Below, one piece after another: positions 27,653 to 37,312 of a DNA stretch of 64,000 bases. Each line of letters opens with the position of its first letter. The first letter of the stretch is position 1. Under the pieces are notes generated by a model. It searched no databases. It was given only the letters and a program-made list of their open reading frames with translations, and was not told where the DNA came from. The translations under genes were made by a program, and so were the position numbers. The DNA comes from Saliniramus fredricksonii (lineage in GTDB: Bacteria > Pseudomonadota > Alphaproteobacteria > Rhizobiales > Beijerinckiaceae). The stretch covers positions 496,001 to 560,000 of the forward strand of contig NZ_FMBM01000002.1 in NCBI RefSeq assembly GCF_900094735.1. Reading direction: 5' to 3'.

Positions 27653-27844
27653 GGTTGAATCTCCGCAGGCGGGTTATGAGGATGGCACTGCGCCAACATA
27701 GACTCGCAAACCGTTTCAGCGAAGACCGGGAACTTTAAGGCGCCTCGCCCGTATTTTCCGGGGCTTGCGTGAGATCAAGGCATGGCGCACCTCTCGTTGC
27801 CATGACGGAACCCGCAGACAGCCCGCGCATCCGGAGATATCGCC

Positions 27845-29143
27845 TTGGCAGAGCCCGCCCCGGAAAAACCTGGTTCGCAAGCAGATGAGGCGCAGGCCTC
27901 CCGTGCGGCACGTCCTGATCGCTCGACCTGGATTGCGGGCGGCATCGTGCTCGCGCTGGTTCTGTGGATGGGATCGGGCTTCGTCTTTCCCGCCGAGGAG
28001 GAAGAGCAGGTCGTGCGCGATGAGCCGGTTGCGCCCGTCGCCGTCTCGGTGCGCGAATCGCAAGCGCAGCCGGTGGAGCAGGTCTTCATCGCCGAAGGCC
28101 AGGCCCTGCCGGTGCGCGATACGGTCTTGCGCGCCGAGATGTCCGGCGAGATCGTGGCGCTCGAAGCGGAGCGCGGTGACAGCGTCAGCGAAGGCGCCGT
28201 CATCGCCCGTTTCAATGATGAGGAGCGCGCTGCGGCCCGAGCCCAGGCGGAGGCCGAGCTGGAGCGCGCCGAGCGCGAGCTCGAACAGGCGGAAACCCTG
28301 CTCGATCGCGGAACCGGCACTCTCGATCGCGTCGTCAATGCACGCACTGCGCGCGCCGCTGCCGACGCGGCGCTGGTTTCGGCCCGCCGCGCCGAGCGTC
28401 ATACGACGATCCGGGCGGGTTTCGACGGGCGGCTCGATGATCTCGATATCGAGACGGGTGAATTCGTCTCCGCCGGCGAGACGGTGGGACGTCTGATCGA
28501 TCTCGATCCGCTGCGTGTCGAGATCCAGGTGCCGCAGCAGGTGCTGAGCGGCATCCATACCGGCATGCAGGCCGAGGTACGGTTTATCACGGGTGAGACA
28601 GCGCAGGGCGTCATCCGTTTCGTCGGCTCTGCTGCCGATCCGCGCACGCGGACCTTTCCTGCCGAGATCGCGGTGGACAATCCCGACAGCACGATACCGG
28701 CGGGCATCAGCGCACAGGTGCGCGTCCCCACTGAAGGGACCATGGCGCATTTCCTCTCGCCCGCCACCCTGGCGCTGTCCACCGACGGGCGCCTCGTCGT
28801 GAAGACGGTGGATGATGAGGATGTCGTCGTCGCTCACACGGTCTCCATCGTGCGCGCGCAGAGCGACGGCATCCATGTCGCCGGCCTGCCTGATACGGCG
28901 CGGGTGATCACCATCGGTCAGGGCTTCGTCAATGACGGCGATACCGTCGCGCCGCAACCCGATGAACGTGATGCACCAGAGCCGGGGGATGATCCGCAAG
29001 CCGTCACGCAGGCGCCGGATACGCAAGCGCCGGAAACCGGTACGCAAGGCGATGCGCAGGCGGTCAGTCCGCTCGATCCGGCTGATCCGGCTTCCGAACT
29101 GTTCGGCGATGACGCGCAGATGCCGTCACCGGGAGCGCAATGA
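27845..29143 (+). CDS. RND efflux membrane-fusion (periplasmic adaptor) protein
   Basis: A 432-residue HlyD-type adaptor. An N-terminal membrane anchor (WIAGGIVLALVLWMGSGFVF, about 29-48) is followed by the lipoyl half (LRAEMSGEIVALEAERGDSVSEGAVIARF), a short alpha hairpin rich in Glu/Arg/Ala (about 118-165), and the beta-barrel part (GRLIDLDPLRVEIQVP). The last about 65 residues are an unusual acidic, proline- and alanine-rich tail with no visible fold. The start is TTG, with GGAG before it. The stop overlaps the start of the RND pump gene, so the two are coupled. No TolC-like outer-membrane gene is adjacent. Confidence 0.87.
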   Translation: MAEPAPEKPGSQADEAQASRAARPDRSTWIAGGIVLALVLWMGSGFVFPAEEEEQVVRDEPVAPVAVSVRESQAQPVEQVFIAEGQALPVRDTVLRAEMSGEIVALEAERGDSVSEGAVIARFNDEERAAARAQAEAELERAERELEQAETLLDRGTGTLDRVVNARTARAAADAALVSARRAERHTTIRAGFDGRLDDLDIETGEFVSAGETVGRLIDLDPLRVEIQVPQQVLSGIHTGMQAEVRFITGETAQGVIRFVGSAADPRTRTFPAEIAVDNPDSTIPAGISAQVRVPTEGTMAHFLSPATLALSTDGRLVVKTVDDEDVVVAHTVSIVRAQSDGIHVAGLPDTARVITIGQGFVNDGDTVAPQPDERDAPEPGDDPQAVTQAPDTQAPETGTQGDAQAVSPLDPADPASELFGDDAQMPSPGAQ

Positions 29144-32100
29144 TGCTGATCGATGCCGCCTTTGCCCGCACCCGGGTCGTCCTGTTTCTTCTGGCGATGA
29201 TCCTGGGGCTCGGCGCAATCGCCTATCAGATGATCCCCAAGGAGGCGACGCCGGAAGTCCCGATCCCGGTGATCTATGTCACCACCGGGCTCGACGGCAT
29301 CTCGCCGGAGGATGGCGAGCGTCTGCTCCTGATGCCGCTCGAAACCGAACTGGGCACCATTGCCGGCCTGCGCGAGATGCGCTCGCAGGCAAGCGAAGGC
29401 CATGCCTCCGTGACGCTCGAATTCGAACCCGGTTTCGATGCCGAAGCCGCGCTCGACTCCGTGCGCACGGCCGTGGACCAGGCCCGTCCCGACCTGCCTG
29501 CGGATGCGCGCGAGCCCTCGGTGAACGAGGTCAATACGGCGCTCTTTCCCGTTCTCACCGTGATCGTCTCAGGCAATGCCCCCGAACGCAGTCTCAACCG
29601 TGTCGCGGGTGATCTGCGCGACACGATCGAGGGTGTCGAGGGGGTGCTCGAAGTCGATATCGGCGGGCAGCGCGACGAACTTGTCGAGGTGCTGATCGAT
29701 CCCACCATCTTCGAGACCTACCAGATCACGTTCGAGGAACTGATCAGCCAGATCGAGCGCAACAACCGCCTGATCGCCGCCGGCACCATCGAGACGCAGG
29801 CCGGGCGCGTGGTGCTCAAGGTACCGGGTCTGATCGAGAACGAGGCGGATGTGCGTGACATGCCCGTGATCGTGCGCGACCGTACCGTGGTGACCTTCGC
29901 CGATGTCGCCAATGTCAGGCGCAGTTTCGAGGACCCGCAAGGCTTTGCACGCATCGACGGGCAGCCGGCGCTCGCGCTCGAAGTCAAGAAACGGGTGGCG
30001 GCCAACATCATCGAGACGGTGGATGGCGTGCGTGGTGCGGTCGATGCGACGGAGGCCGGGTGGCCCGGCAGTATCAGCGTGGATTACACGCTCGACATTT
30101 CCAAATACGTGCATGAAATGCTCGGCGACCTCGAATCCAACGTCATCGCCGCCGTGATTCTGGTGATGATCGTGATCGTGGCGGCACTCGGGCTGCGCAA
30201 TGCCCTGCTCGTCGGCCTCGCCATTCCCGGCGCCTTTCTTGGCGGCGTCGCGGCCCTTTGGATGATGGGCTACACCATGAATGTGGTGGTGCTGTTTGCG
30301 CTGATTCTCGTCGTCGGCATGCTCGTGGACGGGGCCATCGTCACCACGGAACTGGCCGATCGCAAGCTGCAACAGGGGGAGCCGGCGCGCGAGGCCTATC
30401 GTGCGGCGGCCAAGCGCATGGCCTGGCCGATCATCGCCTCCACGGCGACGACGCTGAGTGTCTTCGTGCCGCTGCTGTTCTGGGGCGGTGTGGTCGGCGA
30501 GTTCATGAAATATCTGCCGATCACGGTGCTTTTGACGCTCACCGCCTCGCTCGCCATGGCGCTGATCTTCATTCCCGTCGCCGGCGGCCTGATCGGGCGC
30601 CGGCGCGTGCAGAGCGCCACTGCGCAGGCGCAATTGCGCGCGGCGGAGACCGGCGACCCGCGCGCAATGCGGGGATTCGCGGGATATTACATCCGCCTGC
30701 TCGAACGCGCCATCCGCCGCCCCGGCTTCACGCTGCTGCTGGCCATGGCCCTGTTGCTGGGTTCTTTCGCCGCTTACGGCAAGCTCGGCGCCGGCATCTC
30801 CTTCTTTCCCGAAATCGAGCCGGATTTCGCCCAGGTGCAGGTGCGCGCCCGCGACGACCTCTCGGTGCATGAACGCGATGCGCTGGTGCGACGGGTGGAG
30901 GAGCGCCTGATCGTCATGGAGGAGATCGACAGCGTCATTGCGCGCTCGTTTGCCGATTCGCGCGAGGATCCGGAACTGATCGGCACGATCCAGCTCGAAC
31001 TGATCGACTGGGATGCCCGTCGCCCTGCCGCCGAGATCGCCCAGGAAATCCGCGAGATGACGAGCGATTTCCCCGGGATCGCCCTGCAGGTTCGCCTGCA
31101 ATCCATGGGGCCGGGAACCGGCAAGCCGGTCCGGCTCGAAATGCGCGCCGCCGATGCGCAGCTGCGCGCCGAGGCGGTGGAGACCGTGCGGGCGCAGATG
31201 AAACGGCTCGGCGGCTTCACCGATATCACGGACACGTTGCCGCTGCCCGGGATCGAGTGGCGCATCAATGTCAACCGCTCGGAAGCTGCGCGCTTCGGCG
31301 CCGATGTCAGCCTGCTCGGCCAGGCGGTGCAATTGCTCACGCAGGGCGTGACCATCGCCGATTTCCGCCCGGAAAGCGCCGATGACACGGTCGATATCCG
31401 CGTGCGCTTCCCATCCGGCGACCGCACGCTGGAGGCGCTTCAGGGTTTGCGGGTGCCGACGCAGACGGGGCTGATTCCGATCACCAACTTCGTCAGCTTC
31501 GAGCCGGCGCCGCGCACGGGCGCGATCCAGCGGCTGGATCAGCGCCGCATGGTCGCCGTCGAATCGGATGTGGCGCCGGGATTGCTCGTGGATGAGCGCA
31601 TCCGCGCCCTGCGTGCGGCTCTGGAGGAGGCGGATCTGCCGGAGGCCGTCGCGTGGTCCTTTGCCGGCGAGGCGCAGGACCAGGCGGAGGCGCAGGAGTT
31701 TCTCGTTGGCGCCTTCGCAGCGGCGATCGCGCTGATGTTCCTCATCCTCATCACCCAGTTCAACAGTTTCCGCCAGGCGGTGATCGTGATGAGCGCCATC
31801 ATCTTCTCGATCGCGGGCGTGCTGATCGGACTGATCATTACCGGTCGGCCCTTCGGGATCGTCATGGGCGGGATCGGCATCATCGCGCTGGCCGGGATCG
31901 TGGTGAACAACAACATCGTGCTGATCGACACCTATAACGTCCTGCGCGGCGAGGGGGCCGGCGTGCGCGACGCGATCCTGCGCACCGGCGCCCAGCGCCT
32001 GCGTCCGGTCGTGCTCACCTCGCTGACCACGGCGCTCGGCCTGCTGCCGATGGTGCTCGGCATGAACATCGATTTCTTCCGCAGGGTGATGGTGTTCGGC

Positions 32101-32289
32101 GCGCCCTCCACGCAATGGTGGGTGGAACTCTCCAGCGCCATTGTCGGCGGGCTGCTCGTCGCCACCGTGCTGACGCTGCTGCTGACACCTGCCATGCTGA
32201 TGCTGGCGCACGGGCGCGAGCGCGCAGGCAAGGCCGAATCGCAGGGCGTTCAGCGCGGATCGCAGGATGAGATCCCGCAAACCGCCTGA
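29140..32289 (+). CDS. RND efflux pump inner-membrane subunit (AcrB/HAE superfamily)
   Basis: A 1049-residue proton-driven transporter with twelve predicted helices and two large periplasmic loops. The N-terminus has PKEATPEVPIPVIYVTT, and the helix-4 and helix-10 regions are recognisable. Helix 4 reads GMLVDGAIVTTELADRK, with one aspartate (D397) where AcrB has two adjacent ones; helix 10 reads GIVVNNNIVLIDTYN (N923-N925) where AcrB has a key lysine. The proton-relay set therefore differs from the classical drug-efflux pattern. It partners the upstream adaptor. Substrate unknown. Confidence 0.9.
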   Translation: MMLIDAAFARTRVVLFLLAMILGLGAIAYQMIPKEATPEVPIPVIYVTTGLDGISPEDGERLLLMPLETELGTIAGLREMRSQASEGHASVTLEFEPGFDAEAALDSVRTAVDQARPDLPADAREPSVNEVNTALFPVLTVIVSGNAPERSLNRVAGDLRDTIEGVEGVLEVDIGGQRDELVEVLIDPTIFETYQITFEELISQIERNNRLIAAGTIETQAGRVVLKVPGLIENEADVRDMPVIVRDRTVVTFADVANVRRSFEDPQGFARIDGQPALALEVKKRVAANIIETVDGVRGAVDATEAGWPGSISVDYTLDISKYVHEMLGDLESNVIAAVILVMIVIVAALGLRNALLVGLAIPGAFLGGVAALWMMGYTMNVVVLFALILVVGMLVDGAIVTTELADRKLQQGEPAREAYRAAAKRMAWPIIASTATTLSVFVPLLFWGGVVGEFMKYLPITVLLTLTASLAMALIFIPVAGGLIGRRRVQSATAQAQLRAAETGDPRAMRGFAGYYIRLLERAIRRPGFTLLLAMALLLGSFAAYGKLGAGISFFPEIEPDFAQVQVRARDDLSVHERDALVRRVEERLIVMEEIDSVIARSFADSREDPELIGTIQLELIDWDARRPAAEIAQEIREMTSDFPGIALQVRLQSMGPGTGKPVRLEMRAADAQLRAEAVETVRAQMKRLGGFTDITDTLPLPGIEWRINVNRSEAARFGADVSLLGQAVQLLTQGVTIADFRPESADDTVDIRVRFPSGDRTLEALQGLRVPTQTGLIPITNFVSFEPAPRTGAIQRLDQRRMVAVESDVAPGLLVDERIRALRAALEEADLPEAVAWSFAGEAQDQAEAQEFLVGAFAAAIALMFLILITQFNSFRQAVIVMSAIIFSIAGVLIGLIITGRPFGIVMGGIGIIALAGIVVNNNIVLIDTYNVLRGEGAGVRDAILRTGAQRLRPVVLTSLTTALGLLPMVLGMNIDFFRRVMVFGAPSTQWWVELSSAIVGGLLVATVLTLLLTPAMLMLAHGRERAGKAESQGVQRGSQDEIPQTA

Positions 32290-32297
32290 AGGGCACC

Positions 32298-33272
32298 TCA
32301 GGTGAAGAGGCGCTCGTCCTGCAGGTCGGCGTAGAGATGTGCGACCTCTTCGCCATAGCCGTTGTAGATCTGCGTGGGAATCTGTTCGTCGGTGCCGAGC
32401 ATGCGTTCGCTCGCCTGGCTCCAGCGCGGATGGGGGACTTCCGGATTCACATTGGCCCAGAAGCCGTATTCGTCGCTGGCAAGCTCCTCCCAGAACGAGA
32501 CGGGGCGTTCATCCGTAAAGCTGATGCGCACGATCGACTTGATCGATTTGAAACCGTATTTCCAGGGAACGATGAGACGCAGTGGCGCGCCGAACTGGTT
32601 GGCGATGGGCTGGCCGTATATGCCGGTGACCATCAGCGTCAGATCATGCGTCGCCTCTTCCATGGTCAACCCCTCGGTATAGGGCCACGGATACCAGGCC
32701 TGGCGCTGGCCGGATGCGATGCTCGCGTCTTCGAAGGTCTGCATCACCACATATTTCGCCGATGAGAGCGGGCGTGCCATGGCGACCAGATCGCGCATGG
32801 GAAAGCCCGTCCAGGGTACGGCCATGGCCCAGGCCTCGACGCAACGGAAGCGATAGAGCCGCTCTTCCAGATCGACGCTGCGGATCAGCCTGTCGATGTC
32901 AATGCTGCGCGGCTCCTCGACGAGCCCGTCGATCATGATGCTCCAGGGGCGTATCTCCAGCGATTGCGCCGCCGCCGCGACACGCTTGGAGGAGCCGAAT
33001 TCATAGAAATTGTTGTAATTCGAGGCGACGCTTTCATCGGTGATGGCACGATCCAGGGTGAAAGCCGGATCCCGGGAAACGGGGTAGAGATCGGTGGTGG
33101 GATCATCCTCGCGGGCGACGGCATTGTCGCTGCAGGCCGCCAGACCGGGCAGTGCGGCAAGGCCGATACCGGCAGCAGCGCCCTTGAGGAAGCGGCGCCT
33201 GTTGCGAAAAACATCCTCCGGCGTCGCCTGACTCTCCGGGATTTCCCAGCTGCGTTTGTTTCTGATCAGCAT
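32298..33272 (-). CDS. msrP: Protein-methionine-sulfoxide reductase catalytic subunit MsrP (YedY)
   Basis: Periplasmic molybdoenzyme repairing oxidised methionines, 324 residues. A twin-arginine signal is present (RRRFLKG at about 25-31, then an alanine-rich hydrophobic stretch ending near residue 47). The molybdenum ligand cysteine is expected at C145 (YRFRCVEAWAM), with VPWTGFPMRDLV after it, as in sulfite-oxidase-fold enzymes. The usual partner msrQ, a heme membrane protein that supplies electrons, is not next to it. It lies convergent to the RND pump gene and divergent from the photolyase. Confidence 0.88.
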   Translation of the reverse strand: MLIRNKRSWEIPESQATPEDVFRNRRRFLKGAAAGIGLAALPGLAACSDNAVAREDDPTTDLYPVSRDPAFTLDRAITDESVASNYNNFYEFGSSKRVAAAAQSLEIRPWSIMIDGLVEEPRSIDIDRLIRSVDLEERLYRFRCVEAWAMAVPWTGFPMRDLVAMARPLSSAKYVVMQTFEDASIASGQRQAWYPWPYTEGLTMEEATHDLTLMVTGIYGQPIANQFGAPLRLIVPWKYGFKSIKSIVRISFTDERPVSFWEELASDEYGFWANVNPEVPHPRWSQASERMLGTDEQIPTQIYNGYGEEVAHLYADLQDERLFT

Positions 33273-33512
33273 TCAATCTCTCCAGGGCGATCACGACGAC
33301 GACTTGCATTCCGCAAAGGAATTCGTGCTTTAGCGCCGAATTTCCCTTGCGTCATGTTTGCCGATGACCAGATGTGGCGCGCAGGCGGCGTTCTGGCAAT
33401 GCCGCGAGATGCGCTTACCGGGATCCTCACAGGCTCGTGACCGATGATGATCCTCGCGGGGTGGCGGTGCGTAGACGCATTTTCTGGATGGCCGTGACTC
33501 GGAGAGCGGAAT

Positions 33513-35102
33513 TTGGCGCGTGGCAAACTGCATGTTGTCTGGTTCAAGCGGGATCTGCGTGTGACCGACCATGCGTCGCTGGCTGGCGCGGCGCGCGCCG
33601 CATGTGAGTGTGGGGGAGCGGTTTTGCCGCTTTATACCGTCGAGCCGGAACTGTGGCGCGAGCCGGATCATGCGGCGCGCCATTACGCCTTCCTGGTCGA
33701 GACGCTGGACGCTCTGCGCGACGATCTCGCCCGGCTCGGGCAGCCGCTCGTGGTGCGGGTGGGCAATGCCTGCGCGATCCTCGCCGATATCGCGCATAGT
33801 CATGGCATTGCTGCGATCCACGCCCACGAGGAAACCGGCAATGCCTGGACCTATTGCCGCGACCAGGCAGTCGCCGCCTGGTGCCGTGACCGGGCTATCG
33901 CCTTTCACGAACAGCCTCAGAGCGGCGTCATCCGCCGCCTCGGCAACCGCAATGGCTGGGCGCGCCGCCGTGACGGCTTCATGCGGCGCCCGCTCGTGGC
34001 CGCGCCCGCAGCCTTGCCGGCGATCGCCGGGCTCGATCCGGGAGCGCTCCCCGCGCCCGCCGATCTCGGCCTCGCCCCGGATCCGTGCCCGCAGCGTCAG
34101 CCCGGGGGGCGGGCAGCGGCGCTGGAACGGTTGCAGAGCTTTCTCGAAGAGCGCGGCGCGCCCTATCGCGCGGGGATGGCGAGCCCGGTCACGGCTTTCG
34201 CGGCGTGTTCGCGCATATCGCCGCATCTCGCGCTCGGCACATTGTCGATGCGCGAGGCGGTACAGGCTGCGGCGGTGAAGCGCCCGGCGCATCAGGAGGA
34301 CAAACGCTGGCACGGAGCGATCGCCTCCTTCGCGTCGCGACTGAGCTGGCGCTGTCATTTCATGCAGAAGCTCGAAACCGAGCCCGCGATCGAGACGCGT
34401 CATCTGCATCGTGCCTATGACGGCTTGCGCCCGACCATGCCCGATCACGAGCGGCTCGGCGCCTGGGAGCGTGGCGAGACGGGCCTGCCCTTCGTCGATG
34501 CCTGCATGCGCGCGCTGATCGCCACCGGCTGGATGAATTTCCGCATGCGCGCCATGCTGATGGCGGTGGCGAGTTATCATCTTTGGCTCGACTGGCGCGC
34601 CCCCGGCCTGCATCTGGCGCGGCTCTTCACCGATTACGAGCCGGGTATCCACTGGCCGCAGGTGCAGATGCAATCGGGCACGACCGGGATCAACACGATC
34701 CGCATCTACAATCCGGTCAAGCAGGGTCGTGACCAGGACCCGCAGGGGCGCTTCATCCGGCAATGGCTGCCCGAACTCACCGCAGTGCCGGATCGCTTCA
34801 TTCACGAGCCGTGGCGCTGGGAGGAGGCGGGGCGGGTGCTCGAGCGTGCCTATCCCGCCCCGGTCATCGACCATGTCGATGCCGCGCGCCAGGCCCGCGA
34901 CAAGGTCTGGGCGGTGCGCCGCGGGCGCGGATTCGGCGATGGTGCGACGCGGATCCAGGAGAAACACGGCAGCCGCAAGAGCGGCCTGCCGGTCATGCGC
35001 GAGGCGGCCCGCAAACGCGGTGGCAAAGCTGGTTCCGGTCAGCTCACACTTGATTTCGGCACTGTGGACGGGGCTCCTGTCAGCACCGGATCAAGATCAT
35101 GA
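33513..35102 (+). CDS. Cryptochrome/photolyase family flavoprotein
   Basis: A 529-residue photolyase-superfamily protein. The N-terminal antenna (alpha/beta) domain starts with [16 protein letters not shown]; the C-terminal FAD-binding domain shows [44 protein letters not shown] and [22 protein letters not shown]. It may repair UV pyrimidine dimers using light, or act as a cryptochrome-type sensor; the subclass cannot be fixed by eye. The start is TTG with GGAGAG eight bases upstream. The 3' end overlaps a DUF2256 gene (ATGA), an arrangement seen repeatedly with this photolyase group. Confidence 0.85.
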   Translation: MARGKLHVVWFKRDLRVTDHASLAGAARAACECGGAVLPLYTVEPELWREPDHAARHYAFLVETLDALRDDLARLGQPLVVRVGNACAILADIAHSHGIAAIHAHEETGNAWTYCRDQAVAAWCRDRAIAFHEQPQSGVIRRLGNRNGWARRRDGFMRRPLVAAPAALPAIAGLDPGALPAPADLGLAPDPCPQRQPGGRAAALERLQSFLEERGAPYRAGMASPVTAFAACSRISPHLALGTLSMREAVQAAAVKRPAHQEDKRWHGAIASFASRLSWRCHFMQKLETEPAIETRHLHRAYDGLRPTMPDHERLGAWERGETGLPFVDACMRALIATGWMNFRMRAMLMAVASYHLWLDWRAPGLHLARLFTDYEPGIHWPQVQMQSGTTGINTIRIYNPVKQGRDQDPQGRFIRQWLPELTAVPDRFIHEPWRWEEAGRVLERAYPAPVIDHVDAARQARDKVWAVRRGRGFGDGATRIQEKHGSRKSGLPVMREAARKRGGKAGSGQLTLDFGTVDGAPVSTGSRS

Positions 35103-35287
35103 AGATGCGCCGCAAGGGTGATCTGCCGCAGAAGATCTGCGCCGCCTGCGGGCGCCCCTTCAACTGGCGTCGCAAATGGGCGCGTGACTGGGAGAATGTG
35201 CGCTATTGTTCGCAACGTTGTCGTGGGAACGGCGCGTGTGAGCGGTCGGGGCAGGATGATGCCAAAGGCACATTTCCGGCGCGTTGA
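35099..35287 (+). CDS. DUF2256 zinc-ribbon-like protein
   Basis: A 62-residue basic protein. Four cysteines in [18 protein letters not shown] and YCSQRCRG form a CxxC...CxxxC pattern likely to bind zinc, matching DUF2256. The function is unknown. Its start overlaps the stop of the photolyase gene, and this family is often found beside or fused to photolyase/cryptochrome genes, so a helper role in photolyase function is a reasonable inference. Confidence 0.8.
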   Translation: MKMRRKGDLPQKICAACGRPFNWRRKWARDWENVRYCSQRCRGNGACERSGQDDAKGTFPAR

Positions 35288-35290
35288 ATC

Positions 35291-35308
35291 TGTGGCGCGC
35301 GCGCCACA
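35291..35308. repeat. 18-bp perfect palindrome after the DUF2256 gene
   Basis: TGTGGCGCGCGCGCCACA begins 4 bp after the DUF2256 stop. It could form a strong GC hairpin in RNA but lacks a following T-run, so it is either a transcript-end stabiliser or a dimeric binding site. The rest of the 294-bp gap before ilvD (35288-35581) shows no gene; it includes an AT-rich patch around 35365-35415 that may hold the ilvD promoter. Confidence 0.55.
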
Positions 35309-35581
35309 CCTTGGATTCATCCTCAACAAGCCATCGTCATGCAATCGCTCCGCCCCGATTGCGCCATAAAGCAAATCCATCTTAATCGTCAAATAAAGAC
35401 GTGGGAAATCAAATGCTTGCGCTGTCTTCGCGGCGCGGCTGCGGTTTCGAAGAGCGTTTCACGGGCGCAGATCCCCGAGCGGGCGTGCCGGCACGGATGT
35501 GGCTGGGGCGTGGTATCCCTCAAACGCTTTCTTTATGAAGGCAAAGGATAAAAAGCCACATCCAGGGAGCAGAGGAAGGCG

Positions 35582-37312
35582 ATGAGCGAGCGCACATACG
35601 ACAAGAGCAAACTGCCGAGCCGCCACGTGACGCAGGGGCCGGCGCGCGCGCCGCACCGCTCTTACTATTACGCCATGGGTCTGACCGAAGAGCAGATCAA
35701 CCAGCCCTTTGTCGGCGTGGCGACCTGCTGGAACGAGGCCGCCCCGTGCAACATCGCGCTGATGCGCCAGGCCCAGGCCGTCAAGCACGGCGTTGCCCAT
35801 GCCGGCGGCACGGCTCGCGAATTCTGCACCATCACCGTGACCGACGGCATCGCCATGGGCCACCAGGGCATGTATTCCTCGCTGCCCTCGCGTGACTGGA
35901 TCGCCGACTCGGTCGAACTGACCATGCGCGGCCACAGCTACGACGCACTGGTCGGCCTCGCCGGCTGCGACAAGTCGCTGCCGGGCATGATGATGGCCAT
36001 GGTACGTCTCAACGTCCCTTCGGTCTTCATCTATGGTGGCTCGATCCTGCCCGGAAGTTTCCGTGGTCAGCCGGTCACGGTGCAGGACGTGTTCGAGGCG
36101 GTGGGTCGCCATTCCGTGGGCAGCATGTCGGACGAGGATCTGGCCGAGCTCGAAAAGGTCGCCTGCCCCTCCGCCGGCGCCTGCGGTGCGCAGTTCACGG
36201 CGAACACGATGGCGACCGTCTCCGAGGCGATCGGCCTGGCGCTGCCGTATTCCGCCGGCGCGCCCGCGCCTTACGAGCTGCGTGACCGGTTCTGCATGAC
36301 CGCCGGCGAGATGGTGATGGAGCTCATCGCCCGCAATATCCGCCCGCGCGACATCGTCACCCGCAAGGCGCTGGAGAATGCCGCGACCGTCGTCGCCGCA
36401 TCCGGTGGCTCCACCAATGCGGCCCTGCACCTGCCGGCGATCGCGCATGAATGCGGCATCGATTTCGATCTCTTCGACGTGGCCGAAATCTTCTACCGCA
36501 CGCCCTATGTCGCCGATCTCAAGCCCGGCGGGCGCTATGTCGCCAAGGACATGTTCGAGGCCGGGGGCATCCCGCTCCTGATGAAGACGCTGCTCGATCA
36601 CGGCTATCTTCACGGCGACTGCCTCACCGTGACCGGACGCACCATCGCCGAGAACATGGAATCGGTGAAATGGAACCCGGATCAGGACGTGGTCCGCCCC
36701 GCCGACAAGCCGATCACCAAGACCGGCGGCGTCGTCGGCCTCAAGGGCAATCTCGCGACCGAAGGTGCCATCGTGAAGGTCGCCGGCATGCCGGCCGACA
36801 AGCAGAGCTTCAAGGGTCCGGCCCGCTGCTTCGACGGTGAGGAAGCCTGTTTCGAAGCGGTGAAGAACAAGCAGTATGAGGAAGGCGAGGTTCTCGTCAT
36901 CCGCTACGAGGGCCCCAAGGGCGGCCCCGGCATGCGCGAGATGCTGTCGACGACAGCCGCGCTCTACGGACAGGGTATGGGGGACAAGGTCGCCCTGATC
37001 ACGGATGGACGCTTCTCGGGCGCCACACGCGGCTTCTGCATCGGCCATGTCGGTCCGGAAGCCGCCGTGGGCGGGCCGATCGGGCTCCTGAAGGACGGCG
37101 ACATCATCGAGATCGATGCGGTGACGGGCCGTCTCGATGTCCATCTCTCGGATGAGGAACTCGAACGCCGCCGCGCCGAATGGCAGCCGCGCGAGACGAA
37201 ATTCGCCTCGGGTGTGCTGTGGAAATTCGCGCAGGTGGTCGGTTCCGCAAAGAAAGGCGCGGTGACCCATCCGGGCGGCGCCGCGGAAAAGCAGTGCTAT
37301 GCGGATATCTAG
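35582..37312 (+). CDS. ilvD: Dihydroxy-acid dehydratase
   Basis: Fe-S dehydratase of the branched-chain amino acid pathway, 576 residues. The cluster and active-site cysteines appear in [23 protein letters not shown] and [16 protein letters not shown]; the C-terminal part has [22 protein letters not shown], with the catalytic serine expected in RFSGAT. Length matches the IlvD rather than the Edd (6-phosphogluconate dehydratase) branch. A purine-rich site (GCAGAGGAAGGCG) precedes the ATG. Its last 14 bases overlap the next gene. Confidence 0.92.
   Translation: MSERTYDKSKLPSRHVTQGPARAPHRSYYYAMGLTEEQINQPFVGVATCWNEAAPCNIALMRQAQAVKHGVAHAGGTAREFCTITVTDGIAMGHQGMYSSLPSRDWIADSVELTMRGHSYDALVGLAGCDKSLPGMMMAMVRLNVPSVFIYGGSILPGSFRGQPVTVQDVFEAVGRHSVGSMSDEDLAELEKVACPSAGACGAQFTANTMATVSEAIGLALPYSAGAPAPYELRDRFCMTAGEMVMELIARNIRPRDIVTRKALENAATVVAASGGSTNAALHLPAIAHECGIDFDLFDVAEIFYRTPYVADLKPGGRYVAKDMFEAGGIPLLMKTLLDHGYLHGDCLTVTGRTIAENMESVKWNPDQDVVRPADKPITKTGGVVGLKGNLATEGAIVKVAGMPADKQSFKGPARCFDGEEACFEAVKNKQYEEGEVLVIRYEGPKGGPGMREMLSTTAALYGQGMGDKVALITDGRFSGATRGFCIGHVGPEAAVGGPIGLLKDGDIIEIDAVTGRLDVHLSDEELERRRAEWQPRETKFASGVLWKFAQVVGSAKKGAVTHPGGAAEKQCYADI

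Noticed and set aside
29569-32280. 903-codon open frame on the minus strand opposite the RND pump gene
   Set aside because: It is antisense to a clear, full-length RND gene. Long antisense frames are expected in high-GC genomes, and the translation is rich in His/Arg/Asp without family motifs.
35582-37312. 6-phosphogluconate dehydratase (Edd) for the IlvD-family gene
   Set aside because: Sequence phrasing such as [11 protein letters not shown] and the protein length fit the IlvD branch; no Entner-Doudoroff genes are nearby.
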